The notes under the pieces are model-generated. The model made no database searches. It had not been told where the DNA came from and saw only the letters and a list, made by a program, of their open reading frames with translations. From Bradyrhizobium sp. CCH5-F6 (GTDB lineage: Bacteria > Pseudomonadota > Alphaproteobacteria > Rhizobiales > Xanthobacteraceae), in the NCBI RefSeq assembly GCF_001556045.1, contig NZ_LSIC01000073.1, positions 62,001 to 126,000 of the forward strand: a stretch of 64,000 nucleotides of DNA, written 5' to 3'. The first letter of the stretch is position 1, and every line of letters begins with the position of its first letter. Positions 47,134 through 56,157 of the stretch are shown here, piece after piece. The translations under genes and the position numbers were made by a program.

Positions 47134-48177
47134 TCAATGCGATTGAACCGGAAGTTCCCAGCGCTCTCTCAGCACGACCTGGCCGGCGTGCTCAACAGTA
47201 TATTCGGCCTTGTAGGTGCCCTGCTCCCAGCCATTGGCGGGGCGCTTCCGACCCGTGGATAGAAAAGCTTGCGCTTTATTGTTCTCGACGGGCGCAGCGT
47301 TGTTTTCGGCGATCACCTTGCCGGAGGGCCCGCTGAGGACAAGTCGCTGAACGTCGCCTGATTTCAAACCGATGATACGCACAAAGGCGACGATTGCCGC
47401 CGACGCCGCCGAAGGCAATTCGGCGTCCGTCCTTCCGTCCTCGATGAATTCCATCGTCACCGGGGTCGTCGCAAAACCCGTGTTCAGAACGGCCCGTTCC
47501 TGGTAGCGAAGCCGCGCCTGCAGTGCAGGTTCCCACAGCATCTCTCCTCCGCCACAGGATTCCGGGCTCGCGCCGTGGGCAAAAGGATCTGTGATCGAAC
47601 CGTCGTGCCGGACCGTGAAGTGGAGGTGAGGATACTCGGTCAAACCCGATAGACCTACCCGGCCCAGCGGCTGCCCTCGTGTCACGGTGTCGCCGGGCTT
47701 CACCCGAAGACTGCCCGTTGCGAGATGACAATATTGCGTTTCCCAATGATCGTCGTGCTGGACCAGAACGCCATTGCCGCATTCGACGTCACGAACAGCC
47801 TCGCGCGCGCCTTTGTGGAACGCTCCGTCCGGCAGATTTTCCCGAGTTCGAAGGACGCGTCCGCTTGCGGACGCGAGAACGTCAACGCCAGCCCGTTGCG
47901 CCTGCAGCGAGGGGAGCCGAAAGTCAGTTCCGTTGTGCCCATCGTATGTCAGCGTGCCGCATTTGAAGTCCCTTGCGGCCGGTGATGGGTCCCGATCCGT
48001 ATAGTTTTGGATGTAGCAGGTCTTCCCGGGCTCGCAGGCGATCGGCATTCCCAGCTGGATGCGCTCGGCAAGGCCATGTCCAGGGGTTGCGAGCACTGGG
48101 ATCACAATCACGGTCGAAAGAAGGAAGGCGGTTGTTGCGGGCGAACGGGTTGGTGTCATCATGAACGCTTCGAACAT
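47134..48177 (-). CDS. M23 (LytM-type) metallopeptidase, last gene of the RTX secretion operon
   Basis: A 347-residue secreted protein. The signal segment is AFLLSTVIVIPVLATPGHGLA. The LytM core has the zinc ligands in GHNGTDF and PHLHF, with QYCHLATGSLRVKPGDTV and GQPLGRVGLSG between them, as in peptidoglycan endopeptidases. The C-terminal 130 residues are beta-rich and unassigned. It lies 41 bases after the LuxR-type gene on the same strand. The start could also be Met6 or Met7. Confidence 0.83.
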   Translation of the reverse strand: MFEAFMMTPTRSPATTAFLLSTVIVIPVLATPGHGLAERIQLGMPIACEPGKTCYIQNYTDRDPSPAARDFKCGTLTYDGHNGTDFRLPSLQAQRAGVDVLASASGRVLRTRENLPDGAFHKGAREAVRDVECGNGVLVQHDDHWETQYCHLATGSLRVKPGDTVTRGQPLGRVGLSGLTEYPHLHFTVRHDGSITDPFAHGASPESCGGGEMLWEPALQARLRYQERAVLNTGFATTPVTMEFIEDGRTDAELPSAASAAIVAFVRIIGLKSGDVQRLVLSGPSGKVIAENNAAPVENNKAQAFLSTGRKRPANGWEQGTYKAEYTVEHAGQVVLRERWELPVQSH

Positions 48178-48218
48178 CGATCTTGAAGTCGTCGATCAGG
48201 TCTCTCCAAATATTGCAC

Positions 48219-49445
48219 CTATCCGATCAACCGAGAGACGGATGCAAACTGGCGGACCGACTTCTCGCGCAGGCCAGAGCCGAACGGCGATTGCGTGAGA
48301 TGATGAAGTACAAAGAACTCGGATTGTCGGTTGATTCCCAGTTTGAGCATTATGCGCTTGGTGTAGGTTCTCACCGTTGCTTCGGTTAGCCGCAGTTCAG
48401 CACCGATCTTTCGCGGACACTTGCCTTGAAGGATCCGAGTGACGATCCGCTCTTCCGCGAAGTTCAAGCCGAAAGCCGCGGCAATACGGTGCGCTCCCGA
48501 AACCTCATCGAACTGCGGCACGATGACAAGCGCCTTTCCGGTATCACAAGGCGGCGGCGCAGCCCCGATTCTGGCAAAGGCGAACCGCTCACGCTCGGTT
48601 GAAAGAGGCACGGTTGTATCCAGCCACTCCCGATCGGCGCGCGAACCCAATGATTCGCGAACCGCCTCCCTCAAGGCAGCAGTCACCGAACTGTTATGCC
48701 CGGCCAGCTTGTCTCCATTCGCCTTGAGGAGATCGCCTTTGGCCATCAGCGATTGCGCGCTGCCGTTGATTTCGTGAATGCGAAGATCTTCGTCGACGAT
48801 GAGGGCAGGAAATGCCAAGACTCCAAGCCAGGTCGCCGCATCTTCCTGGCGCTGCTGCAATCGCACCAGATCGTGGGCGGTCTCCCAGATCGCACGCACC
48901 GCGCGCACGAGGCATGGAACCTCGGCCCGCGTAAGTCCCGATTGACGCCATCCCGCGACGAAGACGACGGTTACGCCCTCGCAAGCGGCGAACCGTCCTA
49001 TCACGGAATGACCATTGATATCCGGCTCGGGCCCGATCAGCTTTCGCACGAAAGTGGTGCGCAGATGGACCGGTTCGAGCAGCGTACAGCCTGTACTGGC
49101 GCCCTTTCGAGCAATTCGCGCCACCATGGCCGTGCACGAAGGATCGATGGTCGCCTGCCCGATCCGCGCCTGCAGCAATCGTTGGCCGGAAGCTCGACGC
49201 ATCGCCGCGGCAATATAGCAGCTGCGGCATTCAAGCAGCTCGGCAATCCCCCTCCCGAAATGCTCCATCGCCATCTGGCCGATACTCTCGTCGGCAGGGC
49301 TCGCAAATTGTTCTACCAGGCCCTCAGTATCGATCGTCGAGCGTGCGCTCTCCGTGGGATAGAACCCGATTCCATTCTGCCAGTGGGGCAGTACCTTGCC
49401 ATTCTCGTGCAAGCGCTCCTCCCGCAATATCGATGCCGCCGGCAT
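48219..49445 (-). CDS. LuxR-type HTH transcriptional regulator
   Basis: A 408-residue regulator with a C-terminal LuxR-type helix-turn-helix (FAEERIVTRILQGKCPRKIG then EATVRTYTKRIMLKLG, about residues 325-375). The N-terminal 300 residues contain a PAS-like segment (FPALIVDEDLRIHEINGSAQ) but no recognised autoinducer-binding pocket. It lies 12 bases after the type I adaptor gene, inside the operon, so it probably regulates the RTX secretion genes. Confidence 0.8.
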   Translation of the reverse strand: MPAASILREERLHENGKVLPHWQNGIGFYPTESARSTIDTEGLVEQFASPADESIGQMAMEHFGRGIAELLECRSCYIAAAMRRASGQRLLQARIGQATIDPSCTAMVARIARKGASTGCTLLEPVHLRTTFVRKLIGPEPDINGHSVIGRFAACEGVTVVFVAGWRQSGLTRAEVPCLVRAVRAIWETAHDLVRLQQRQEDAATWLGVLAFPALIVDEDLRIHEINGSAQSLMAKGDLLKANGDKLAGHNSSVTAALREAVRESLGSRADREWLDTTVPLSTERERFAFARIGAAPPPCDTGKALVIVPQFDEVSGAHRIAAAFGLNFAEERIVTRILQGKCPRKIGAELRLTEATVRTYTKRIMLKLGINRQSEFFVLHHLTQSPFGSGLREKSVRQFASVSRLIG

Positions 49446-49457
49446 TGCGCCAGCAGC

Positions 49458-50822
49458 CTAACTCTCCCTGAAAGCGCGGTGGATCCGCAGCACCATGGGC
49501 TGCAGCAAATACTCCGCAAAGGTTCTTTCTCCCGTCTCGACGAACACCTCGACGGGCATTCCGGGCAATAATGACGAAAGGTAATATGCTGTCTGCGTGG
49601 TGGTCCCTAGCTCGAGTTCCGCCATGTAGGAGGCGACGCCCGTCTTCGGGTCATTCAGCGCATCCGCGGCAACTGCAACGACCTTCGCATCCAGCATCGG
49701 TATCCGGCGGATGTTCAATGCGAGGACGCGCACGCGCGCCGTCTGTCCGACATAAACCTCCTGCCTGTCCGTCGGCTTCAGCGTCGCCTCGATGACAAGC
49801 CGATCTTGAAGGGGGACGATTTCCAGAAGAGTTTCCCTGGGCGCAAGCACGGCACTGAGATCCCTGCTGTTGAGGCCGACGACCTTCCCACTTTCAGGTG
49901 CACGCAGTTCGGATCGAACAAGCTGATCACGCAACGCGGCAATTCGATGTCGAAGATCGCCAATCTCCTGGCTGGTGGCGTGCAGCTGCTTTGCGATGTC
50001 CCGATTCTGGTTCAACTCCAGCTGTCGACGCCTATCGTCCAGTTCGGCGATCTTTGTTCGTGCCTGCGAGATTGATGCTGCATTGCGAGCGATCTGCCCT
50101 TCCGTTTCAGCCTGGCTGCGTTGTAGAGCCAGTAAACGCGGCTTCCGCGCGAGCCCCTTGGCGAGCAGGGAACTCGTATCCGCGATTTCTTCCTTCAAAA
50201 GGGCAAGTTGCTGTTCTGCCCCCTTGGTGTCGCCCTCCAGGCCGCGGATGGTATCCTCCAGTTGCAGCATCTGTTGATCAATCTGCTTTCGCTCGCCGTC
50301 GATCGCCGTCAACCGCGCCGCAAACTCGGCCCGCTGGGTCAGTACGGCAACGCCCGCGGCCGCAGCAGATCTCGTTCGCAGCTCATCCGGAAATCGTATC
50401 TCTTTTTCGCCGGCCTGTTCGGCGGCCAATCGCGCTTCCATGGCAAGGTCCGCAAACAGCTTCGTCTCGAGCGAACCGAGCATCGCCTCGATCTGCGTGG
50501 TATCGAGCCGCGCAATCACTTGACCGGCCTGGACACGATCATTCTCTCTGACCAGGATCGACTTGATGATGCCTCCCTCGAGGTGCTGCACGGCTTTGCG
50601 CTTTGAATGCACTTTGATGAAGCCGGACGCCACGACAGCGCTGCGGAGCGGAACGGTGGTCGCCCAGACGCCGATGCAGCAGAACTGCAGAACGAGCAAC
50701 ACGCACCCCCACACCACGATGCGCCGCATGTCGGAGCGTGGTTCATTGAATGTTGCCCACCGCTCGCCGGTCACGGCATGGCGTGGAATGACGATGTTGC
50801 GAGCATGGCCTTGCGACGTCAT
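49458..50822 (-). CDS. Type I secretion membrane fusion protein (HlyD/PrtE)
   Basis: A 454-residue adaptor of a type I secretion system. One transmembrane helix near residues 32-52 (IVVWGCVLLVLQFCCIGVWA) anchors it. The long periplasmic coiled coil covers about residues 110-300, flanked by the lipoyl halves (VVASGFIKVHSKRKAVQHLE, LRAPESGKVVGL). The start overlaps the end of the exporter ABC gene by 4 bases. It connects the exporter to an outer-membrane TolC, not encoded here. Confidence 0.9.
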   Translation of the reverse strand: MTSQGHARNIVIPRHAVTGERWATFNEPRSDMRRIVVWGCVLLVLQFCCIGVWATTVPLRSAVVASGFIKVHSKRKAVQHLEGGIIKSILVRENDRVQAGQVIARLDTTQIEAMLGSLETKLFADLAMEARLAAEQAGEKEIRFPDELRTRSAAAAGVAVLTQRAEFAARLTAIDGERKQIDQQMLQLEDTIRGLEGDTKGAEQQLALLKEEIADTSSLLAKGLARKPRLLALQRSQAETEGQIARNAASISQARTKIAELDDRRRQLELNQNRDIAKQLHATSQEIGDLRHRIAALRDQLVRSELRAPESGKVVGLNSRDLSAVLAPRETLLEIVPLQDRLVIEATLKPTDRQEVYVGQTARVRVLALNIRRIPMLDAKVVAVAADALNDPKTGVASYMAELELGTTTQTAYYLSSLLPGMPVEVFVETGERTFAEYLLQPMVLRIHRAFRES

Positions 50823-52591
50823 CGACTCGCTCCTCCGGTCCTGAGCACGCGGGACTCTTGTTCGCGGTGACCGTCGGTCGACTTCGATATCGGCGTGACC
50901 TCGGATAGACGGAGGGGCAGAACCTTGCTGGGCGGGCCAAAGGCGAGCTGCATGCCGTCTCTCAGCAGCAATACGGCATCCGCGATCGTCAGGAGGCGGG
51001 GCCTGTGCGTCACGATGACCAGCGTTGCGCCGCGCGCCCTGACCTGCAAAGCCGCAGAGCAGAGCGCTTCCTCGCCTTCCGGGTCAAGGTTGGCATTTGG
51101 TTCGTCCAGCAGCATCAGCTTGCGGTGGCCGAAGAACGCTCGCGCGAGGCCAATCCGCTGGCGCTGACCACCTGAGAGCTTGCTGCCGTCGCGACCGATC
51201 TCCGTCTGATAGCCAGATGGCAGGGAAAGGATCATGTCATGCGCGTGCGCGAGCATCGCTGCCGCGGTGATGTCTTCGTCGCGCGCGCTTTCGTCGAATC
51301 CGGCGATCGCCTCTGCGACGGTGCCGCCCACGAGCTGCACGTCCTGGGGAAGATATCCGACGAACTTGCCGAGCTGATCAGCATCCCAATTATGGAGAGC
51401 GGCATGATCCAGCCGGATCGTGCCGCTACTCGGCAGCTCGAGGGCCGCCATCAGCCGCAGCAGGGTCGATTTTCCGGCGCCCGTCGGACCTATGACGACG
51501 ACGATTTGCGAGGGTCGGCACTCGAAATTTATACCCGCGAGAATGGGGCGTTTGGCTCCAGCGGGCCTGTAGGCCACGCGATCGACGACCAGCCTGCCGG
51601 ACGGCATCGGAAGCAATGTCTTTCTCTTTCGCGCCAACACCGGCGCAGCGGCGGCCTGGACCTGTGTCCATGCCTCCTGCGCGGATGTGAGCGCGCGCCA
51701 GGCTGAGATCAGGCTTTCCATCGGCTGGAGCGTGCGCGCGATCAGCAGTGAACTCGCGATCAGGCTGCCCGACAGCACCTCGTTTTGAAGAACCAGCCAA
51801 GCGCCCGCTCCAATCGCCGCAATCTGCAGGATCGTCCTGATCATGCGCGCGGCAGCGCCGATCGCGTAGACACGTTCACTGGCTCGAACGACGGGCGACA
51901 GTGCCTGATCGTTGAGCCGCATGAATTCCCGAACTGCGCCGAGAGTCCACCCCATCGCGCGCACGAGGCTGGCATGCCGGACGATCCCGTCCAGGGCAGC
52001 CTGCGTCCGCAGTGCGGCTCCCGACGCCTCGGCCGTTTCGGTGCGCGCGATCCGCCGGCTGATGATGCCCAACACCAGCAGAATTGCCGTCCCCACCAGG
52101 GCAATGGCCCCATACCAAACGTGGAGAAGGAATAGAATGAGAATGAAGGCAGGAAGAAACGGCGCATCGATGAGCGTCGTAACGGTGCCGCTCGCCAAGA
52201 AGGTTCTCAGTTCGCGGACCTTGACGAGATCGTGCGTCCCTCCATCGCCGCGACTTGCCGCGTCCACGATGGTGCCTTCGAGGACGATCGGAGCGACGCA
52301 CCGCTCGAAGCCAACGGCGAACCGGCTGAGGAGGCGGCTGCGCAGGATATCGAAAGCGGCGCTGAACACGAGAGCCGCTGCGGCGATCATCGTGAGACCG
52401 ACAAGCGTTTCAACGCTGCCGCTGCTGATCACCCGGTCGAACACCTCGATCGAATAGAGGGGAACGACCAGGAGCAGCAGGTTCACCGAGATACTGAAGG
52501 CCACGACCCACACGACTGCGGACCGCCCCGGAATCAATCCGAGCAGCGATCTCTTACCAGGCGCTGGGCCCTCAGGCGGACGCAAATACAT
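50819..52591 (-). CDS. Type I secretion ABC transporter (PrtD-like)
   Basis: A 590-residue half-transporter with a six-helix membrane domain and a C-terminal ATPase. Walker A is GPTGAGKST near residue 368, the signature is [17 protein letters not shown] near 470, and Walker B is LMLLDEPNANLDPE. It lacks the N-terminal C39-like domain of HlyB, as do PrtD/AprD exporters. It lies 88 bases after the RTX gene and is the natural exporter of that protein. Confidence 0.93.
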   Translation of the reverse strand: MYLRPPEGPAPGKRSLLGLIPGRSAVVWVVAFSISVNLLLLVVPLYSIEVFDRVISSGSVETLVGLTMIAAAALVFSAAFDILRSRLLSRFAVGFERCVAPIVLEGTIVDAASRGDGGTHDLVKVRELRTFLASGTVTTLIDAPFLPAFILILFLLHVWYGAIALVGTAILLVLGIISRRIARTETAEASGAALRTQAALDGIVRHASLVRAMGWTLGAVREFMRLNDQALSPVVRASERVYAIGAAARMIRTILQIAAIGAGAWLVLQNEVLSGSLIASSLLIARTLQPMESLISAWRALTSAQEAWTQVQAAAAPVLARKRKTLLPMPSGRLVVDRVAYRPAGAKRPILAGINFECRPSQIVVVIGPTGAGKSTLLRLMAALELPSSGTIRLDHAALHNWDADQLGKFVGYLPQDVQLVGGTVAEAIAGFDESARDEDITAAAMLAHAHDMILSLPSGYQTEIGRDGSKLSGGQRQRIGLARAFFGHRKLMLLDEPNANLDPEGEEALCSAALQVRARGATLVIVTHRPRLLTIADAVLLLRDGMQLAFGPPSKVLPLRLSEVTPISKSTDGHREQESRVLRTGGASR

Positions 52592-52679
52592 GACCGGCAG
52601 GCAATATCACCGACTGACTCATACAGACTTCAGAAATGCAGTGGCGGGGCGGATCGGTAGCCGCCCCGCCGAACGGGCC

Positions 52680-53981
52680 TCAGACGACTTCAATGACCGT
52701 GGACCCCGCGGCCACATTGATGTCATCGATCGTCGTGAATGGCGTTGCGCCTCCGGTCACGCCGTCGAGTTGGATCGTTCCGAAGCCGAAATCGAGCACA
52801 GTGTTGGTGCCATCATCGCTGACGACGACCGTGGTCGGGTCGAAGCCCGGTGCAGCATCGACCTGGATCAGATCACCATCGGTAAGACTGAAGTCCGTTA
52901 TCTCGTCATCACCGAAGTTGGTGGCGGTATCGTCGCCGAAATGATAGGTGTCGGCGCCCGCCCCACCCGTCATCACGTCGTCTCCCGTGCCTCCGTCGAG
53001 GACGTCGTTGCCGTTACCGCCATCCAGCTCGTCATCGCCTGCGCCGCCGGCGAGCGTATCGTTGCCGTTTCCGCCCGCGAGCGTGTCGGCGCCGTCACTG
53101 CCGTTCAACGTATCGTTGTTGTCGCCGCCGGCAAGAGTGTCATCGCCCGCGTCGCCGTTCAGCGTATCATTGCCGGTGCCGCCACTGAGTTCGTCGGCGC
53201 CGTCACCGCCGTTCATGGTGTCATCTCCGGCGCCGCCCGACATGGTGTCGTCTCCGGCGTCGCCGAACATCGTGTCGGTCCCGGCGCCGCCCTCCATGAG
53301 GTCGGCTCCGGCGTTTCCATTCATGGTATCGTTGCCATCGTCGCCGTTGAGCGTGTCATTGCCGGCGCCGCCGTTCAGGACGTCGTCGTCGGCACCGCCA
53401 TTCAACGTGTCGTTTCCGAGACCGCCATTCAGCGTGTCATTGCCCTCGTCGCCGTTGATGACATCGTCGCCGAGGCCTCCGTTCGCCGTGTCGTTTCCGA
53501 GGCCGCCATGCAGCGTGTCATTGCCGGCATCGCCATTCAGCGTATCGTTGCCTGCGTCTCCCCAAAGGGTGTCGGCTCCGGCGCCGCCGTAGACGGCGTC
53601 ATCGTCATCTCCACCGTGGATGGAGTCGGCGCCTGCGTCACCATAGAGCTGATCGTTCCCCAGGCCGCCGTCGATCGTGTCATTGCCTGCGTTGCCGTGG
53701 ATCGTGTCGAGGCCGGCATTGCCCGAAAGATTGTCGTCTCCCGCACCGCCGTTGACGGTATCGTCGCCGTCGCCACCGGCGATCGTATCGACACCGGCAT
53801 TGCCATTCAGCGTATCGTCGCCGGCACCGCCATCGATGTTGTCGTCGCCCGCGCCTCCGTTCACGAGGTCGGCGCCGTCCAACCCGGTGATCGTATCGTT
53901 GCCTGCCAACCCGTTGATCTGGTCGTCAGCTGCCGTTCCAGGAATGATATCGTCGCCTGCCGTTCCGTTGATGAGTGCCAT
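52680..53981 (-). CDS. RTX calcium-binding protein, 38 nonapeptide repeats
   Basis: A 433-residue type I secretion substrate. From residue 6 to about 347 the protein is an uninterrupted run of 38 nonapeptides of the pattern GGxGxDxLx (such as GGAGNDTLN and GDAGNDTLN), which folds into a calcium-binding beta-roll outside the cell. There is no N-terminal domain. The last 86 residues contain a region like FSLTDGDLIQVDAAPGFDP and a C-terminal tail ending in hydrophobic residues (STVIEVV), fitting an uncleaved secretion signal. The ATG at 53981 has AAGGAG upstream. It is the first gene of the secretion operon. Confidence 0.92.
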   Translation of the reverse strand: MALINGTAGDDIIPGTAADDQINGLAGNDTITGLDGADLVNGGAGDDNIDGGAGDDTLNGNAGVDTIAGGDGDDTVNGGAGDDNLSGNAGLDTIHGNAGNDTIDGGLGNDQLYGDAGADSIHGGDDDDAVYGGAGADTLWGDAGNDTLNGDAGNDTLHGGLGNDTANGGLGDDVINGDEGNDTLNGGLGNDTLNGGADDDVLNGGAGNDTLNGDDGNDTMNGNAGADLMEGGAGTDTMFGDAGDDTMSGGAGDDTMNGGDGADELSGGTGNDTLNGDAGDDTLAGGDNNDTLNGSDGADTLAGGNGNDTLAGGAGDDELDGGNGNDVLDGGTGDDVMTGGAGADTYHFGDDTATNFGDDEITDFSLTDGDLIQVDAAPGFDPTTVVVSDDGTNTVLDFGFGTIQLDGVTGGATPFTTIDDINVAAGSTVIEVV

Positions 53982-54479
53982 GACTTCCGCTCCTTGATTC
54001 AAGGTTTTCGTGATGCGGGTAGGCTTGCCTCCGGTCAGGGACGTGTGCCTTGCTTGGGCTGATCTCTCATCGTCCCTGTTGTACAGTTCGAGCAAAGCAA
54101 CCTTGAATGAAAATTGGGCAGGGTCGCAATCCCCATTTGGGGACAAAAGAATCCTTGGAACAAAGCTGAGTGAGGAGCGCGACGGGAGCAGGTGGCGCGG
54201 CGACTTTCCCCTTCAGGGAAAGTGCTGGAACCGGCTCCACTGCATCCGGCTTGTATGTACCTGGGCGCCGATCTCGCCACAATTTGGCGAGACGACGGAC
54301 AGGCGAAGGGCGTTCGCTGATCAGCCCGTCATTCACGTGAAGAATGACGGCGCGCAGCCGCCATTCTAAAGCGGAATGGGCTTAAGTTGAATCGATTGCC
54401 GCGGCTCGTTCACCTCTCCCGCAAGCGGGAGAGGGAGTTCACTTCCCCCTGTAGCTATTTGACCTGATCTCATCACGCT
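53982..54479. promoter_or_regulatory. Upstream region of the RTX operon with three inverted repeats
   Basis: No gene was found in these 498 bases. They contain three perfect inverted repeats: TCTCGCCA (54272-54279) with TGGCGAGA (54285-54292), CCGTCATTC (54326-54334) with GAATGACGG (54342-54350), and CTCTCCCGC (54414-54422) with GCGGGAGAG (54425-54433). The first may be an operator for the LuxR-type regulator; the others resemble dispersed repeats. The RTX promoter should lie between about 54000 and 54270. Confidence 0.45.
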
Positions 54480-54785
54480 TTAAGACGGCTGCGGACCGTC
54501 ATAACCCTCGATGATGATGAGGTCGGCGATCGAGTGCGGCTGCCGCACCTTGATGTTGGCCTGATATTCCGGCGAGTTGTAGCAGGCGAGCGCGGTCTCG
54601 TAGTCCGGGAATTCGATCACGACGTTGCGGTTGCGGCTGGCACCTTCGACGGTGGTGAACTTGCCGGCGCGGACGACGAAACGGCCGCCCCATTTCTTGA
54701 AGATCGGACCGTTGGCGACCGCGTAGGGTTTGTAGCCCTCGTCATTGCTCACGTCGACACGCCCGATCCAGTAACCCTTTGCCAT
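54480..54785 (-). CDS. DUF1330 domain protein
   Basis: A 101-residue protein of the DUF1330 family, a dimeric alpha/beta barrel-like fold. The typical run is MAKGYWIGRVDVSNDEGYKP, then GGRFVVRAGKFTTVEGA and FPDYETALACYNSPEYQ. No enzyme activity is established for the family. A pyrF gene lies upstream on the same strand, 19 bases away. Confidence 0.88.
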   Translation of the reverse strand: MAKGYWIGRVDVSNDEGYKPYAVANGPIFKKWGGRFVVRAGKFTTVEGASRNRNVVIEFPDYETALACYNSPEYQANIKVRQPHSIADLIIIEGYDGPQPS

Positions 54786-54804
54786 CGTCGTTCTCCCTTG
54801 TTGA

Positions 54805-55515
54805 TTAGCTGAGCGCTTGCGCGATTTCGGCCTGGATCGCGTCGGCCGCCGCCTTGGGGTCGGCGGCCTCGAGGATCGGCCGCCCGACGACGAGATAGTC
54901 GGCGCCTGCAGCGATCGCGCGACCCGGCGTCATGACGCGCTTCTGGTCGCCGGTCGGTGAGCCCGCCGGACGGATACCAGGCGTGACGAGGCTCATCTGA
55001 TGCCCGACGATCTTGCGCAAGGCACCCACCTCTTCCGGCGAGCAGACGAGTCCATCGATGCCGAGCACCTGCGCCTGCTGCGCGCGCGCTTCGACCAGCT
55101 CGGAGACGCCGAGCCGATATCCGGCCGCGTGCAGATCGTCGTCATCGTATGAGGTCAGCACAGTGACTGCGAGAATCTTCAAGCTCGATGCGCCACGGCC
55201 TTCGACTGCCGCCTTCATGGTCTGCGGATAAGCGTGGACGGTGAGGAAAGTCGCCCCCAGCCTGGCGACACTCTCGACACCGCGCATCACCGTGTTGCCG
55301 ATGTCGTGCATCTTGAGATCGGCAAACACCTTCTTGCCCTCGCCGGCGAGCTTGCCGATCAACGGCAGGCCGCCGGCATAGGCGAGCTGATAGCCGATCT
55401 TGTAGAAGGTGACGCTGTCGCCGAGCCTTGCGACCATCGCCTCGGCAGCCTCCGGGCTCGACACGTCGAGCGGAACGATCAGGCGGTCCTTGGGGGCGAT
55501 TTCGGCTGGCGTCAT
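54805..55515 (-). CDS. pyrF: Orotidine 5'-phosphate decarboxylase
   Basis: PyrF makes UMP from OMP in the last step of pyrimidine synthesis. The 236-residue TIM barrel has [18 protein letters not shown] at the start and the catalytic run [13 protein letters not shown] (Asp-x-Lys-x-x-Asp). The end has VTPGIRPAG and [10 protein letters not shown], both phosphate-binding. It follows the FMN reductase gene by 6 bases. Confidence 0.96.
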   Translation of the reverse strand: MTPAEIAPKDRLIVPLDVSSPEAAEAMVARLGDSVTFYKIGYQLAYAGGLPLIGKLAGEGKKVFADLKMHDIGNTVMRGVESVARLGATFLTVHAYPQTMKAAVEGRGASSLKILAVTVLTSYDDDDLHAAGYRLGVSELVEARAQQAQVLGIDGLVCSPEEVGALRKIVGHQMSLVTPGIRPAGSPTGDQKRVMTPGRAIAAGADYLVVGRPILEAADPKAAADAIQAEIAQALS

Positions 55516-55521
55516 GTCACC

Positions 55522-56100
55522 TCACATCATGCGTTGGGAAAGGTCGATCAACTGCGCTACCAGCTCCTTCAGCGCGGCGATATCGCCCTCGTTCTTCAGC
55601 CTGTCCATATCGTCATAGGCCTGGTCGGCAAAGGCGAGCGTGAGCTGGCTGGGAATGACATTGGCGTGGCAGGAGGAGAGGATCAGCCGCAAGGCCTGGA
55701 GCGCGCGGGCCGCACCGAGCCGGCTCTGCGAGGCGCCAGCGAGCGCGAAGACGCGGTTGCGGAACACCTCGCCGCGCGCCTCGTGCAACTCGTGCACGCG
55801 GCTGACCCAGTCGATCGCGTTCTTGAGAAGCGGCGGCACCGAGGCGTTGTATTCGGGCGAGACGATGAGGACGCCGTGATGGGCGCCGATCATGCGCTTG
55901 AGATTGATGGCGTGCTTGGGCACGCCGGATTTGGCCTGGAGATCGCCGTCGTAGATCGGCAGCGGAAAATCGGCCAGCGAGATGCGGGTGACGTCGACGC
56001 CGGCCTGGGCGAATTCATACGCGGCGACCGCTGCAAGCTTCGCATTGTGCGAGCCGGTGCGCAGCGAGCCGGGAATGATCAGGATTTTGGGAGCAGACAT
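55522..56100 (-). CDS. NADPH-dependent FMN reductase
   Basis: A 192-residue flavodoxin-like reductase. The FMN phosphate loop is GSLRTGSHN and the second FMN contact is SPEYNASVPPLLKNAIDW. The family includes azo-, chromate- and quinone reductases. The start at 56100 (MSAPKIL) is chosen over 56139. It is followed by pyrF and DUF1330 in the same orientation. Confidence 0.9.
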   Translation of the reverse strand: MSAPKILIIPGSLRTGSHNAKLAAVAAYEFAQAGVDVTRISLADFPLPIYDGDLQAKSGVPKHAINLKRMIGAHHGVLIVSPEYNASVPPLLKNAIDWVSRVHELHEARGEVFRNRVFALAGASQSRLGAARALQALRLILSSCHANVIPSQLTLAFADQAYDDMDRLKNEGDIAALKELVAQLIDLSQRMM

Positions 56101-56157
56101 CCAATCCCATGCGTTCGGCGAAACGAGCCCGCCGCGCAAGAGCAGGAGCCGGCGGAA

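Noticed and set aside
52990..53950. Regular short repeats resembling a CRISPR or minisatellite
   Set aside because: The period is 27 bases and in frame, encoding degenerate nonapeptides. There are no identical direct repeats with unique spacers and no cas genes.
52590..54062. A 490-residue plus-strand frame with many Val/Ile-Ala repeats over the RTX gene
   Set aside because: The repetitive pattern is the antisense reading of the RTX nonapeptide codons. No ribosome-binding site or known domain was seen.
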